From: Sva-07 sp963793335
Lineage (GTDB): Bacteria; Actinomycetota; Acidimicrobiia; Acidimicrobiales; Ilumatobacteraceae
Assembly: GCA_963793335.1 (NCBI GenBank)
Contig: CAWBZS010000004.1
Coordinates: 480,101 to 544,100 of the forward strand
Length of the DNA: 64,000 nt
Direction: 5' to 3'
The translations under genes and the position numbers were made by a program. This document shows positions 43,763 to 52,341 of the stretch, in pieces. The notes under the pieces were generated by a model. That model did no database searches. It saw nothing but the letters and a program-made list of their open reading frames with translations, and was not told the origin of the DNA. Every line of letters begins with the position of its first letter. The stretch's first letter is position 1.

Positions 43763-45816
43763 CAGGACTCCTTCTCGTCGAGCTTGGCAGACAGCGCAGC
43801 GGTGCGGACCCGGTCGAAGTCGGCATCGGTGTACGGGCCGTTGATTCCGGAGATTGCCGCCAGTTTCATGCCGTGCTTCAACCCGAGCTGGTAGATCTCC
43901 TTCACCTTGGGCCAACTGAGGTTGCGTCCCACCGTGAAGTTCTCGTAGCGCCCTTCGAGTGTGAGCACGATCGTCTCGGCCAGGCAGGCGTAGACAACCC
44001 CCGTCGGAAGCCCGATGTCCTTCATCCGGACCTCGCCCGGCAACTCGACCTCGCCGGACTCGATGACGAGGACGTCGGGCCGCTTGGCGACGTCTTCTGC
44101 GGACATGTCGAGCGGTCGGGCGACATCGGTGATCACGCATCCCGGCTTGACCCGCATGATGTCGAGCACCTTGTGGCCGGCCGCCGATGTCGCCGTGACG
44201 ATGACGTCCATGTCGGGGAGCGCATCGGAGGGATTGGTGGCGACGTGCACCGTCGCGCGGGGTGCCTCTCGCTCGATGTCTTCTTTGAGCTGCAGCAGCT
44301 TGGCGGTCTCGGGCGAGACGAGCCACAGTTCGTCGCAGGCCAGCGCGAGCAGCCGGGCGCACGCTGCCCCGATCGCCCCGGACGCGCCGACCACCATCGC
44401 CTTGCCATGGAGCACCCCGTCGTCGTCGACGTCGGCGATTCCGAGTCGGCGCACCGCCTCGGACGCCGCCCACAGTGCTCCGGAAGCGCTGTAGCTGTTG
44501 CCGGTGGTCACCGGAAGCGTCGCCTGCTTGGCGACGGTGACGCCGGCATCGCCGACGACCTTGGTGAACGCGCCCAACCCCATGATCTGAGCGCCGAGGC
44601 GTCGCGACAGTTCGGCGGCCTCCAGCAGACGCGAGTACGTGAACTCGGGCTTGTGGGCGAGCATCTCCTTCGGTGTGCCGCCAACGGTGATCAACCACCC
44701 CTCGGCTTCGTCGCCGGTCTCGGAGACGACACCCGTGATGTGGCTGTAGACGAATGGTGGGACGTAGGCCATCGTCTTCTCGACGACCTGCGTCATCCCT
44801 GGGATGTTGGTCAGTAGCCCGAGCGGCTCGACGTTCTTGAAGTACTCGGTGGACAAGGGATGGATCACGAACGCGAAGCGGCTCTTGCGGCAGTACCCGC
44901 GGGGCCACAGCAGCCGGGGCTCCAACGTGGCGCTCTGGATGAACTGGGCGAGGTGATCGGTGGTGAGCGCGGTGTCGGGCGAGGGGAGTGTCGCTGCCGC
45001 CATGGCCTCGTACATCGCCGGGACCACGACGAAGTCGAACGGCTGTGGGGTGGCGTCGACGACCAGGTCGGCGCCGAGTTCGGCCAACACGGCGAGACGT
45101 TCCTCGGAGACCGCGCTGGTGATCACGGCGGTGCCGTGAAGGTCGGGCAGGCCGAAGCGCATCAGCTCGGAGAACGAACCGATGATGACGTCGGCATCCT
45201 CCGCGGCGAAGTGGGCGACCCGGTCGCTGATGGCGCCGGCTGGGCCTGCGACTTGCCCCTTGACGAAGCCGGGGACCTGTCGCCAGGCGAACTCGCCGAT
45301 CCCGGCTGCGGTCGCCGTGACCGGATTGGTCTTGGCTCGGCCGGGGAGGACGACGTCGTGGCCGACCTCGTCGAAGATGATGTTGTCGGTGAACTCACGG
45401 AGTACGGCAACGGTGCGTTCACGGGTGGTGCCACCGACGACGACCACGCGAGCGTTGGCGAAGTAGCCGGGCATCTCGGCCTGCACCCGGCGGATCGCCC
45501 ATTCCTGGAACACGTCGGCGAGCAGCGAGTCGTCGCGCACCGGAATGGCGTTGGTCGCGTCCTTGATTCGTTGCAGATCTTCCGCTCGGCCGGCCGTGTG
45601 CCCAGCGGCGCGCGCTTCGCGAACACCGCTGAGCGCAATGGCGTCGGCCGTCGTCGACCAGCGTTCGACAGCGTCCTGTGCGGCTTCGGCATCGCCGCTG
45701 GTGCCGACGCGAACGAGGCGATATCGGTGCCCGGCCAGGGTGACGAGTTCGTCGTAGTCCCACTCGTCTCCCTGGAACGTGACATTGACGATGGTCGTGG
45801 CCTGGCGTGGCGACAT
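43762..45816 (-). CDS. Acyl-ACP reductase (AAR)-like protein with a large N-terminal extension
   Basis: Of the 684 residues, the C-terminal ~370 (from about SRFAFVIHPLSTEYF, 312) follow the cyanobacterial long-chain acyl-ACP reductase pattern. This includes LGAQIMGLGAFTKVVGD, VVGASGAIGAACARLL (NADPH motif, ~475-490), GHKVLDIMRVKPGCVITDVA and ACLAETIVLTLEGRYENF. The last stretch includes Cys611, aligning with the acyl-accepting Cys of AAR. Residues 1-311 are an extension with a second Rossmann-like core (NARVVVVGGTTRERTV). AAR forms fatty aldehydes. An SDR and a GS-like ligase follow in the operon. Function here is inference. Confidence 0.75.
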   Translation of the reverse strand: MSPRQATTIVNVTFQGDEWDYDELVTLAGHRYRLVRVGTSGDAEAAQDAVERWSTTADAIALSGVREARAAGHTAGRAEDLQRIKDATNAIPVRDDSLLADVFQEWAIRRVQAEMPGYFANARVVVVGGTTRERTVAVLREFTDNIIFDEVGHDVVLPGRAKTNPVTATAAGIGEFAWRQVPGFVKGQVAGPAGAISDRVAHFAAEDADVIIGSFSELMRFGLPDLHGTAVITSAVSEERLAVLAELGADLVVDATPQPFDFVVVPAMYEAMAAATLPSPDTALTTDHLAQFIQSATLEPRLLWPRGYCRKSRFAFVIHPLSTEYFKNVEPLGLLTNIPGMTQVVEKTMAYVPPFVYSHITGVVSETGDEAEGWLITVGGTPKEMLAHKPEFTYSRLLEAAELSRRLGAQIMGLGAFTKVVGDAGVTVAKQATLPVTTGNSYSASGALWAASEAVRRLGIADVDDDGVLHGKAMVVGASGAIGAACARLLALACDELWLVSPETAKLLQLKEDIEREAPRATVHVATNPSDALPDMDVIVTATSAAGHKVLDIMRVKPGCVITDVARPLDMSAEDVAKRPDVLVIESGEVELPGEVRMKDIGLPTGVVYACLAETIVLTLEGRYENFTVGRNLSWPKVKEIYQLGLKHGMKLAAISGINGPYTDADFDRVRTAALSAKLDEKES

Positions 45817-45879
45817 AAGAACAACGACGTTAGTTCATCGTCTCGCTCCGTCGCCGGAGTCCACGCCGGCGCTGGGTGC

Positions 45880-47277
45880 TCAGCCGGCGGTGACCGAATG
45901 GGCGCCGGGGCGGGCCTCGAGCCAGGCTCCGTATCCGCCGATGATGTCGGAGACGTCGGTGAATCCTTCGCGTCGAAGGACGCTCGCCGCAACGGACGAG
46001 CGGTAGCCGCCGGCGCAGTACACGACCGTGGGCATCTCACGGTCGAGTTCGTCGAGGCGGTTCGGCAGCTGCCCGACCGCGATCGCCTCGGCACCGTCGA
46101 TTGCTCCGAGGTTGACTTCGCCAGGGTTGCGGATGTCGACCAACTGGAGGCCGTCGATGTCGCCACGACGCGAGTCGAAGTCCGCTGCCGTGAGGCGTGA
46201 GGCGCGCTGCACCCGTTGTGGGTGGTCGGCCATCACGACCTGGGGTGCGTGCAGGTGTCCGATCACTCGGTCGAAGCCGATGCGAGCGAGCCGGTTCTTG
46301 GCCTCGAGTTCGAACCCCGCGTCGACGACGAGCACGATGTCGACGTCGTGCGGGATCACCGACCCGGCGAACTCTGCGTAGCGGCCATTGAGCCCGACGT
46401 TGATCGAGCCGGCCAAGTGGCCGCGAGCGAACTCCTCCGGGTCGCGACCGTCGAGGATGATGGCTCCACCGTCGACGAGCTCGTCGAACTGCTCGATCGT
46501 GAGCGGCGTCGGCCCTTCGGTCTCGTCGAGGAGTTCGCGATCCTTGCGGTTGAGCACCGCGTTGTAGACGAAGTACTCCGGCGCCGGCGGCTGCCCTTCG
46601 GTGACCAGGTCGAAGAACGTCTGCTTGTCCTCGGCCAGCAGGGCGTAGTTCGTCTCGCGCTGCTCGCCGATCGTCGACCATGTGTCGGTCGACAGGTTCT
46701 TGCCGCAGGCCGAGCCCGCACCGTGCGCTGGATAGACCCGCGTGGTGTCGGGCAGCGTCAGCAGCTGGTCGTGCAGGCTGTCGTACAGCTTGTCCGCGAG
46801 TTCCTCGCGGGTGAATCCGATCGAGGCCAGCAGGTCGGGACGTCCGACGTCACCGATGAACATCGTGTCGCCGGTGAGGACGGCGTGGGGAGCCTCGTCG
46901 TCCCGGTGTTCCCACACGACGACGCTGAGCGACTCGGGTGTGTGTCCCGGCGTGTGGCGGATCTCGAGGACGACGTCGCCGAGCTCGATTCGCTCGCCGT
47001 GTGCGAGCTTGCGCGATTCGAACTCGGTCGTGGCCACGGAGGAGTAGCCGATCTCTGCGCCCGTCGCCGCTGCGAGCTCGAGGTGTCCGGACAGGAAGTC
47101 CGCATGGAAGTGCGTCTCGATGACGAGTTCGATCGAGAGGCCGGCGGCTTTGGCGTCTTCGACGTACTCGTCGATGTCTCGCCGGGGGTCGACGACGACC
47201 GCTCGGCCGGTGGTCTCGTCGCCGATCAGGTACGACGCCTGTGAGAGGCAGTCGAGGTAGTACTGGGTGAGTTTCAT
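45880..47277 (-). CDS. MBL-fold hydrolase fused to two rhodanese domains (persulfide-metabolism type)
   Basis: The 465-residue protein has an N-terminal metallo-beta-lactamase domain with ETHFHADFLSGH, TPGHTPES, GDTMFIGDVGRPD and YPAHGAGSACGKNLS. This matches persulfide-dioxygenase/rhodanese fusions. Two rhodanese modules follow. The first lacks the active Cys (VLVVDAGFELEAK); the second has YCAGGYRSS with Cys. Such fusions oxidise low-molecular-weight persulfides to sulfite. It is the last gene of a leftward operon with other rhodaneses and a TauE exporter. Confidence 0.87.
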   Translation of the reverse strand: MKLTQYYLDCLSQASYLIGDETTGRAVVVDPRRDIDEYVEDAKAAGLSIELVIETHFHADFLSGHLELAAATGAEIGYSSVATTEFESRKLAHGERIELGDVVLEIRHTPGHTPESLSVVVWEHRDDEAPHAVLTGDTMFIGDVGRPDLLASIGFTREELADKLYDSLHDQLLTLPDTTRVYPAHGAGSACGKNLSTDTWSTIGEQRETNYALLAEDKQTFFDLVTEGQPPAPEYFVYNAVLNRKDRELLDETEGPTPLTIEQFDELVDGGAIILDGRDPEEFARGHLAGSINVGLNGRYAEFAGSVIPHDVDIVLVVDAGFELEAKNRLARIGFDRVIGHLHAPQVVMADHPQRVQRASRLTAADFDSRRGDIDGLQLVDIRNPGEVNLGAIDGAEAIAVGQLPNRLDELDREMPTVVYCAGGYRSSVAASVLRREGFTDVSDIIGGYGAWLEARPGAHSVTAG

Positions 47278-47329
47278 GATCAGGTCCCTTCGTGCGTGCG
47301 GTCTATGTGACGTGAAGTCGGCGTGGCTG

Positions 47330-47626
47330 TCAACCGGCCGCGGCGATCGCGAGCATTCCGCCGTCGAGGTTCACCACGTCGACGAACCCTGCTGCGACGA
47401 GGTGTTCGGCGGCGCTGCCGCTGCGATTGCCGCTTCGGCACAGCAGGACCACGCGTCGTTGCGGGTCGAGTTCGCCGAGGCGCTGGGGCAGTTCGTGGAG
47501 TGGGATGTTGACGGCGCCGGGCAGCGTTCCGGTGCTCACTTCGTCGGGTTGACGAACGTCGATGAGCTGGGTCGTCGAATCGACGACGGCGGCGTGATCC
47601 GCAGCGGGGTGGTTGAGGTGGGCCAT
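47330..47626 (-). CDS. Single-domain rhodanese sulfurtransferase
   Basis: The 98-residue rhodanese has LIDVRQPDEVSTGTLPGAVN and the active-site loop LLCRSGNRSGSA, with Cys as persulfide carrier. It has no signal peptide, so it is cytosolic. The ATG lies one base after the stop of the upstream rhodanese-DUF2892 gene, so the genes are coupled. Probably passes sulfane sulfur between the neighbouring enzymes. Confidence 0.9.
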   Translation of the reverse strand: MAHLNHPAADHAAVVDSTTQLIDVRQPDEVSTGTLPGAVNIPLHELPQRLGELDPQRRVVLLCRSGNRSGSAAEHLVAAGFVDVVNLDGGMLAIAAAG

Positions 47627-47627
47627 G

Positions 47628-48215
47628 TCAGCGTCCCGTCCGGAGATCGTCGAGGACGCCGTCGATGTCGCAGTTGTCCGACTTGTTGTATGGCAGCTTC
47701 AACAGCAGGTTCCCCATCGCGCAGGTGTTGGACAGCGCCGAGAAGGTGAGCCCGGCGGCGATCCCACCGGCAGCCCACTTGGCCTTCGGCACGGCGATGC
47801 TGGTCAGCAGTGCGGCGAGGGAGATCGAGCCGGCGACGAGGCGCACCTGTCGGTCGAGGGCCCACTTGTCGGTCTCACCGTGGACGACGTCGCCTCCGGT
47901 CGCCTCCCAGGCGTCGATGCCACCGGCGAGCAGGTGGAGGCGCTGTTTTCCGGCCCCTGAGAGGTTGGCGTGTGCCTGGCCGGAGCGTGCGCCCGACTTG
48001 CAGACGAGCACGACCGCATGCTCGACGTCGGCGAGATCGCTCGCATGCTCTTGGAGCGTGTCGAGCGGCACGCTGTAACTCCCGGGGATGTGCACGGCGT
48101 CGAACTCGCCGCTCGACCGAACGTCGAGAATGCGGACGTTCGGGTCGTCGGTGATGAGCCGGCGGAGATCGGCGCAGTCGATGGTGTCGGTGTCGGGGAT
48201 GGTCGATGTGCTCAT
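47628..48215 (-). CDS. Membrane-anchored rhodanese with DUF2892-type tail (YgaP-like)
   Basis: The 195-residue protein has an N-terminal rhodanese domain (ILDVRSSGEFDAVHIPGS; active loop VLVCKSGARSGQA). A C-terminal pair of hydrophobic helices (VRLVAGSISLAALLTSI and AAGGIAAGLTFSAL) follows, with a CAMGNLLLKLPYN loop. The arrangement matches E. coli YgaP, a membrane rhodanese. In this operon it may present sulfur to the exporter or to the MBL-rhodanese enzyme. Confidence 0.88.
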   Translation of the reverse strand: MSTSTIPDTDTIDCADLRRLITDDPNVRILDVRSSGEFDAVHIPGSYSVPLDTLQEHASDLADVEHAVVLVCKSGARSGQAHANLSGAGKQRLHLLAGGIDAWEATGGDVVHGETDKWALDRQVRLVAGSISLAALLTSIAVPKAKWAAGGIAAGLTFSALSNTCAMGNLLLKLPYNKSDNCDIDGVLDDLRTGR

Positions 48216-48263
48216 GGGGTGCTCCAGCTTTCTTGAGGGGTGTGGTTTCTGGGGTGTAGCAAC

Positions 48264-49142
48264 TCAGGTGAACAGGGTGCTCGCTGCGGTGTAGGCGGCG
48301 ACGAGTGCCAGCATCACTGCGAAGCTTCTCGTCAGTTTGTCGGCGTCGATGCGGCGGGCGATTCGTGTGCCGGCAAGCACGCCGACGGTGACGGTGATGA
48401 GGAAGGGCAGCACGATCGCCCAGTCGAAGTCGAGGTCGCCCGAGCGCATGCCGAGTGCGATGGTCGCATTGATTGCGATCACGACCAGCGAGGTGCCGAT
48501 CGCTTCTTTGGTGCCGAACCCGAGGAGCAACGTGAGCGCCGGAACGACTGCGAAGCCCCCGCCCACGCCGAACAGCCCGGTCAGGAGTCCGACCGCGGTT
48601 GCGGCGCCGGCAAGTTTGGCCAGTGCCGGTGCGGAGAGGTCGAGTGCGGTCCGTGTGGTTGCGGCGACGGCGACGGCGACGGCGACGGTGGAGCCGTCGC
48701 CGCCCTCGGATCGGGTGTTCGACTCGATGTCCGGCGGCAGGTGCAGGTCGGTGTCGGTGGCCACCTGTGCAGCGGCGGTCCGTCCAGCGCTGCGGTACAT
48801 CCAGATCGATACGAAGACCATCAGCGCCGCGAACGCCAACAACAGCAATTGTTCGCTGAGCGAACGGTTGAGCAGCGTGCCGATTCGAGATCCGATCGTC
48901 CCGGCCAGTCCGAAGGCGACACCGGTGGCGAGGCGCACGTTGCCGTTTCGGTAGTGCCCCCAGACGCCGATCGCCGCTGCGGTGCCGACGACCAGCAGCG
49001 ACGCCGTCGTGGCGTCCTGCACGGACAGTCCGGCGACGAAGACGAGGATCGGTACGGCCAGGGTGGACCCGCCGCCGCCGAGCGCGCCCAACGAGAGACC
49101 GACACCGAGGCCGAGCGCAATGGCGATCACGTCCGCGATCAT
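48264..49142 (-). CDS. TauE/SafE (TSUP) family sulfite/sulfonate exporter
   Basis: This TSUP membrane protein has 292 residues and about eight helices. Duplicated halves begin with GLSLGALGGGGSTLAVPILVF and LTGLFGVGGGFAVVPALTLL, the family GGGGG-type signature. A long hydrophilic Thr/Ala/Asp loop separates the halves. In persulfide operons this family exports the sulfite produced. ATG 49142 is the first gene of the leftward operon; control lies in the 190-nt divergent region shared with the GntR gene. Confidence 0.9.
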   Translation of the reverse strand: MIADVIAIALGLGVGLSLGALGGGGSTLAVPILVFVAGLSVQDATTASLLVVGTAAAIGVWGHYRNGNVRLATGVAFGLAGTIGSRIGTLLNRSLSEQLLLLAFAALMVFVSIWMYRSAGRTAAAQVATDTDLHLPPDIESNTRSEGGDGSTVAVAVAVAATTRTALDLSAPALAKLAGAATAVGLLTGLFGVGGGFAVVPALTLLLGFGTKEAIGTSLVVIAINATIALGMRSGDLDFDWAIVLPFLITVTVGVLAGTRIARRIDADKLTRSFAVMLALVAAYTAASTLFT

Positions 49143-49204
49143 CGGAGCCGTCCTGTCGCTGCGCCATCTGGCGATTGTGGTGTCGTCGGGAGCAAGGAGG
49201 TAAA

Positions 49205-49220
49205 TGTACGTACAATTGAT
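49205..49220 (+). promoter_or_regulatory. Operator-like palindrome in the tauE/gntR divergent region
   Basis: TGTACGTACA is a perfect 10-bp palindrome followed by ATTGAT. It is nearly identical to the site at 50125 before the peroxiredoxin gene (TGTNCGTACAATTGAT). A related half, TTTGTCCGTAC, occurs at 49280-49290. The GntR-type product of 49333 is the natural candidate ligand. TACAAT within it could also be a -10 box, but no -35 is seen. Confidence 0.5.
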
Positions 49221-49332
49221 GTGGAATGCAACATGCCCGGTGGGGTACCGCCTGGCGGTGCCGAGTTGGGTAGAGTCTGTTTGTCCGTACCTTCGGTTGG
49301 CAGGAGGTCGGGCATCGACCGAGGGAGGTCCG

Positions 49333-50085
49333 ATGGGACTCGACAGATCCAGCCCGATGCCGTTGTGGGCGCAACTCGAAGCCGAGTTGCGCACGCGACT
49401 GGACGATGGCGACTTCGTCGACCGGTTTCCCACCGACCATGAACTCGTCGATCAGTACGGCGTGAGCCGACACACCGTGCGCGAAGCGATCCGCCATCTG
49501 AACGCGGCAGGGATCCTGCTGCGGGAACGGGGCCGCGGCACCGTGGTCAATCGGGCGGAGTTCGAACAACCCCTCGGTGCGCTGTACAGCCTCTTTCAAT
49601 CGATCGAGGGGTCGGGGGTGGAGCAGCGCAGCCAGGTGTTGAACCTGTGCGGCGACGTCAATTCGGTGGCCGCCGACCAACTCGACGTGGAACCGGGCGC
49701 GGCGCTGGTGTTCCTCGAGCGGCTGCGCTGCGCCGGCGATGAACCGCTGGCGATCGACCGCACCTGGATGCCGGCGTCGATCGGGGAGCACCTACTCGAC
49801 GTCGACTTCGAGCACACTGCCCTCTACGACGAGATGGAACGCAGGTGCGGGGTTCGGCCCGATTCGGGCTGGGAGCGCATCACCCCGATGCTGCCCAGCC
49901 CGGCCGAGCGCAACCAGCTGCGGCTGCCTCGCGGCCAGGCGGCGTTCTTCCTCGAGCGGCTCAGTCTGGCGAAGGGGCAGCCGGTGGAATGGCGTACGAC
50001 GACCATCCGAGGTGACCGATACCGGTTCGTTTCGGCGTTCCAGGCCGGGACGGCGCCGGCACTCGTCGCCAACCGGCGGCCGTGA
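49333..50085 (+). CDS. GntR-family transcriptional regulator (HutC/UTRA subfamily)
   Basis: The 250-residue regulator has an N-terminal winged helix (PLWAQLEAELRTRL, then HELVDQYGVSRHTVREAI and GTVVNRAEFEQPLG). A UTRA effector domain ends with ERLSLAKGQPVEWRTTTIRGDRYRF. ATG 49333 has GGGAGGT upstream, so the longer frame is rejected. Its position between the sulfur operon and the peroxiredoxin gene suggests it senses a sulfur or peroxide-related ligand. The effector is unknown. Confidence 0.9.
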   Translation: MGLDRSSPMPLWAQLEAELRTRLDDGDFVDRFPTDHELVDQYGVSRHTVREAIRHLNAAGILLRERGRGTVVNRAEFEQPLGALYSLFQSIEGSGVEQRSQVLNLCGDVNSVAADQLDVEPGAALVFLERLRCAGDEPLAIDRTWMPASIGEHLLDVDFEHTALYDEMERRCGVRPDSGWERITPMLPSPAERNQLRLPRGQAAFFLERLSLAKGQPVEWRTTTIRGDRYRFVSAFQAGTAPALVANRRP

Positions 50086-50124
50086 TCGTTGGGATCGGGA
50101 CCTTTGGCGGTGGCGCGAGTGCAT

Positions 50125-50142
50125 ATTGTCCGTACAATTGAT
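50125..50142 (+). promoter_or_regulatory. Operator-like site before the peroxiredoxin gene
   Basis: ATTGTCCGTACAATTGAT contains an inverted repeat ATTGT/ACAAT. It matches the site at 49205 at 15 of 16 positions over TGTNCGTACAATTGAT. It lies 37 nt upstream of the peroxiredoxin ATG, where a repressor would block transcription. Confidence 0.5.
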
Positions 50143-50178
50143 CGTGCCGTATCAATCCCCACACGAAAGGCCCATCAC

Positions 50179-50811
50179 ATGAGCTTGCATCTTGGCGACA
50201 TCGCCCCGGACTTCACTGCTGACACCACCGACGGTGAGATCTCCTTCCACGACTGGAAGCAAGGGTCGTGGGCGGTGTTCTTCAGTCACCCCGCCGACTT
50301 CACGCCGGTGTGCACCACCGAACTCGGCCGGACCGCTGCGCTCGAGTCCGAGTTCGCGAAGCGCAACACCAAGCCGATGGCGTTGTCGATCGACCCGATC
50401 GAGGACCATCACGGCTGGGCACCCGACATCGGCGAGGTCAGCGGGACGCCCCTCAACTTCCCGATCGTCGCCGACCCCGACCACACGGTCGCGGAGCTGT
50501 ACGACATGATCCATCCTGGCGAAGGCGACACCTCGACGGTTCGCTCGGTGTTCATCATCGACCCCGACAACAAGCTGCGCCTGATGCTCACCTATCCCAA
50601 GTCGGTGGGACGCAACTTCGACGAGATCGTGCGAGTGCTCGACGCGCTGCAAGCGACCGATCGTGACCCGATTGCCACACCGGCCGACTGGCGCCCTGGC
50701 GACCGTGTGATCGTGTCGCCTGGTATGTCGACCGAGGACGCCAAGGCCACGTTCGCCAACGTCGAAGAAGTCAAGCCCTACCTCCGGTTCGCCGACGCAC
50801 CGGCGAACTGA
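50179..50811 (+). CDS. 1-Cys peroxiredoxin (Prx6/AhpC-TSA family)
   Basis: The 210-residue peroxiredoxin has peroxidatic Cys45 in HPADFTPVCTTELGR. The long C-terminal domain is typical of the Prx6 group (YPKSVGRNFDEIVRVLDALQ, and DWRPGDRVIVSP). No resolving Cys is evident. ATG 50179 follows GAAAGG. Next to the persulfide operon it may remove peroxides or hydropersulfides; the shared operator supports co-regulation. Confidence 0.92.
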   Translation: MSLHLGDIAPDFTADTTDGEISFHDWKQGSWAVFFSHPADFTPVCTTELGRTAALESEFAKRNTKPMALSIDPIEDHHGWAPDIGEVSGTPLNFPIVADPDHTVAELYDMIHPGEGDTSTVRSVFIIDPDNKLRLMLTYPKSVGRNFDEIVRVLDALQATDRDPIATPADWRPGDRVIVSPGMSTEDAKATFANVEEVKPYLRFADAPAN

Positions 50812-50908
50812 CGCACATCGCCTCACGGCGCGACCGCGTCGGCGTGGGGCGATGTCGGCTCGCTGACGCGGCCTGGAGTTCCCCCTTGGGGGGAGGTGCG
50901 CCGCACCC

Positions 50909-51394
50909 ATGGCCGAGGCCGACACGACGACATCGACACGATGGGCGCGGGTCGCTGCCGTGGCGCCGATGGCGCAGTGGCTTCCGGGATACCAGCGAAG
51001 CCGGCTGACGGTCGATCTGCTCGCCGGAGCGATCGTTGCTGCGCTGTTGGTTCCGCAGTCGCTGGGCTGTGCGACCATCGCCGGCGTGCCGGTGCAGCTG
51101 GGCCTGTACGCAGTGCCGCTGGCGCTGCTCGCGTATGCGGTGCTGGGCTCGTCGCCCCAGCTGATCGTCGGCCCTGCGTCGACGGTGGCGATCGTGTCGG
51201 GATCGCTGGTGGCCGACATCTCGAGAGACAACCCCCAAGATGCCGTCGCGATCACCTCGGCGTTGGCGATCGCAGCGGGGATCGGGACACGCCGTCTGGC
51301 CCACCGTCGTCAGCGAGGTGAGTCTTCAGGCCCTTGGGCTCTGCCGCTGAACCCGCCGAGATGTCCACGATGGTGTGGTGAGCGATCGACGTGA
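50909..51394 (+). pseudogene. SulP-family anion transporter, 3'-truncated remnant
   Basis: The first ~125 residues are a clear SulP N-terminus: QWLPGYQRSRLTVDLLAGAI, LVPQSLGCATIAGVP, GLYAVPLALLAYAVLGSS and IVGPASTVAIVSGS. Homology ends abruptly near 51285, and an unrelated Arg-rich tail runs to the stop. SulP proteins are ~500 residues with a STAS domain, so over three quarters is missing. The break lies just before the sugar-kinase gene, marking a deletion or insertion boundary. Confidence 0.8.
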
Positions 51395-52328
51395 GGCTGC
51401 GGCGGTGGCATGCGTGGGCATCGCCACCCTGGACCACATCGTGCGGGTGGAGTCGTTCCCGATCGAGGAGGGCAAGTACTCGGCAACCGCGTACCTCGCG
51501 GTGGGTGGAGGTGTTGCCGCGAACGCCGCCGCTGCGGTGGCGCGTCTGGGCGGCAGGGCGTCGTTCATCGGGTGTGTCGGCGACGACGGCGCCGGTGATC
51601 AGGTGCTCGACGAGTTCGCCGCACTCGGCGTCGCCGTTGCATCGACACAACGCATCGATGATCGGCCCACGCCGGTGTCGTTTGCGATGGTCGACCGGGG
51701 CGGTCGCCGCCAGGTCGTCAACCATGTCGCGCCCGACTTCTTCGATCGAGCAGACCCGACGCGAGGCCGCTGCGTCACAGGCGCAGCGGCGGTGCTGGTC
51801 GACTGTCGGTGGCCAGCGGGAGCGCTGCAGGCGATCGAGGCTGCTCGCCGGGGAGGGATCCCCGGGATCGTCGACGTGGATCGACCGATCGACGCCGACC
51901 CGGACACCGACACGGGCCGAATGCTGACGTTGGCGACCCACCTCGTGTATTCGTACGACGCGTTGCTCGGCTCGACGGGCGAGACCGACGTGCCCAGCGC
52001 ACTCGCCGCTGCGGCCCGGTCGAGCGACGCCTGGATCTCGGTGACCGACGGCCCGCGCGGGGTGTTCTGGTTGGACGGGGGCGAGGTTCGCCACCTTCCG
52101 GCCGTGCCCGTGGACGTCGTCGACACCCTCGGTGCCGGCGATGTCTTCCACGGAGCGTTCGCACTCGGGTTGGCCGAACAGCGCAGTGAACGTGATGCGG
52201 CCCGTTTCGCCTCGGCCGCCGCGGCGGCGAAGTGCACGCGGGCGGGCGGACGCGTTGGCATTCCCGATCGAGCAACCGTCGAGGCGCTCCTCGATGGCGC
52301 CGATGGAGACAGTGGAGCAGGAGTCTGA
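51375..52328 (+). CDS. PfkB-family sugar kinase, YihV (6-deoxy-6-sulfofructose kinase)-like
   Basis: The 317-residue PfkB kinase has VGGGVAANAAAAVARLGG, FIGCVGDDGAG and the catalytic-Asp motif DTLGAGDVFHGAFALGLA. The C-terminus KCTRAGGRVGIPD is, from memory, nearly the same in E. coli YihV. Three residues reported to hold the sulfonate in YihV (Lys27, Asn109, Arg138) have matching positions here: Lys34 in EEGKY, Asn116 in VVNHVAPDF and Arg145 in VDCRWPAGA. It heads a four-gene rightward unit. Phosphorylation of sulfofructose is a strong inference, not shown. GTG 51375 or 51378 is the start. Confidence 0.8.
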   Translation: MVSDRREAAAVACVGIATLDHIVRVESFPIEEGKYSATAYLAVGGGVAANAAAAVARLGGRASFIGCVGDDGAGDQVLDEFAALGVAVASTQRIDDRPTPVSFAMVDRGGRRQVVNHVAPDFFDRADPTRGRCVTGAAAVLVDCRWPAGALQAIEAARRGGIPGIVDVDRPIDADPDTDTGRMLTLATHLVYSYDALLGSTGETDVPSALAAAARSSDAWISVTDGPRGVFWLDGGEVRHLPAVPVDVVDTLGAGDVFHGAFALGLAEQRSERDAARFASAAAAAKCTRAGGRVGIPDRATVEALLDGADGDSGAGV

Positions 52329-52341
52329 GAGGAGACCAGTC

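Noticed and set aside
49205..49220. TACAAT as simple -10 promoter boxes
   Set aside because: No -35 hexamer at proper spacing before either copy, and the identity extends well beyond the hexamer, so an operator is favoured.
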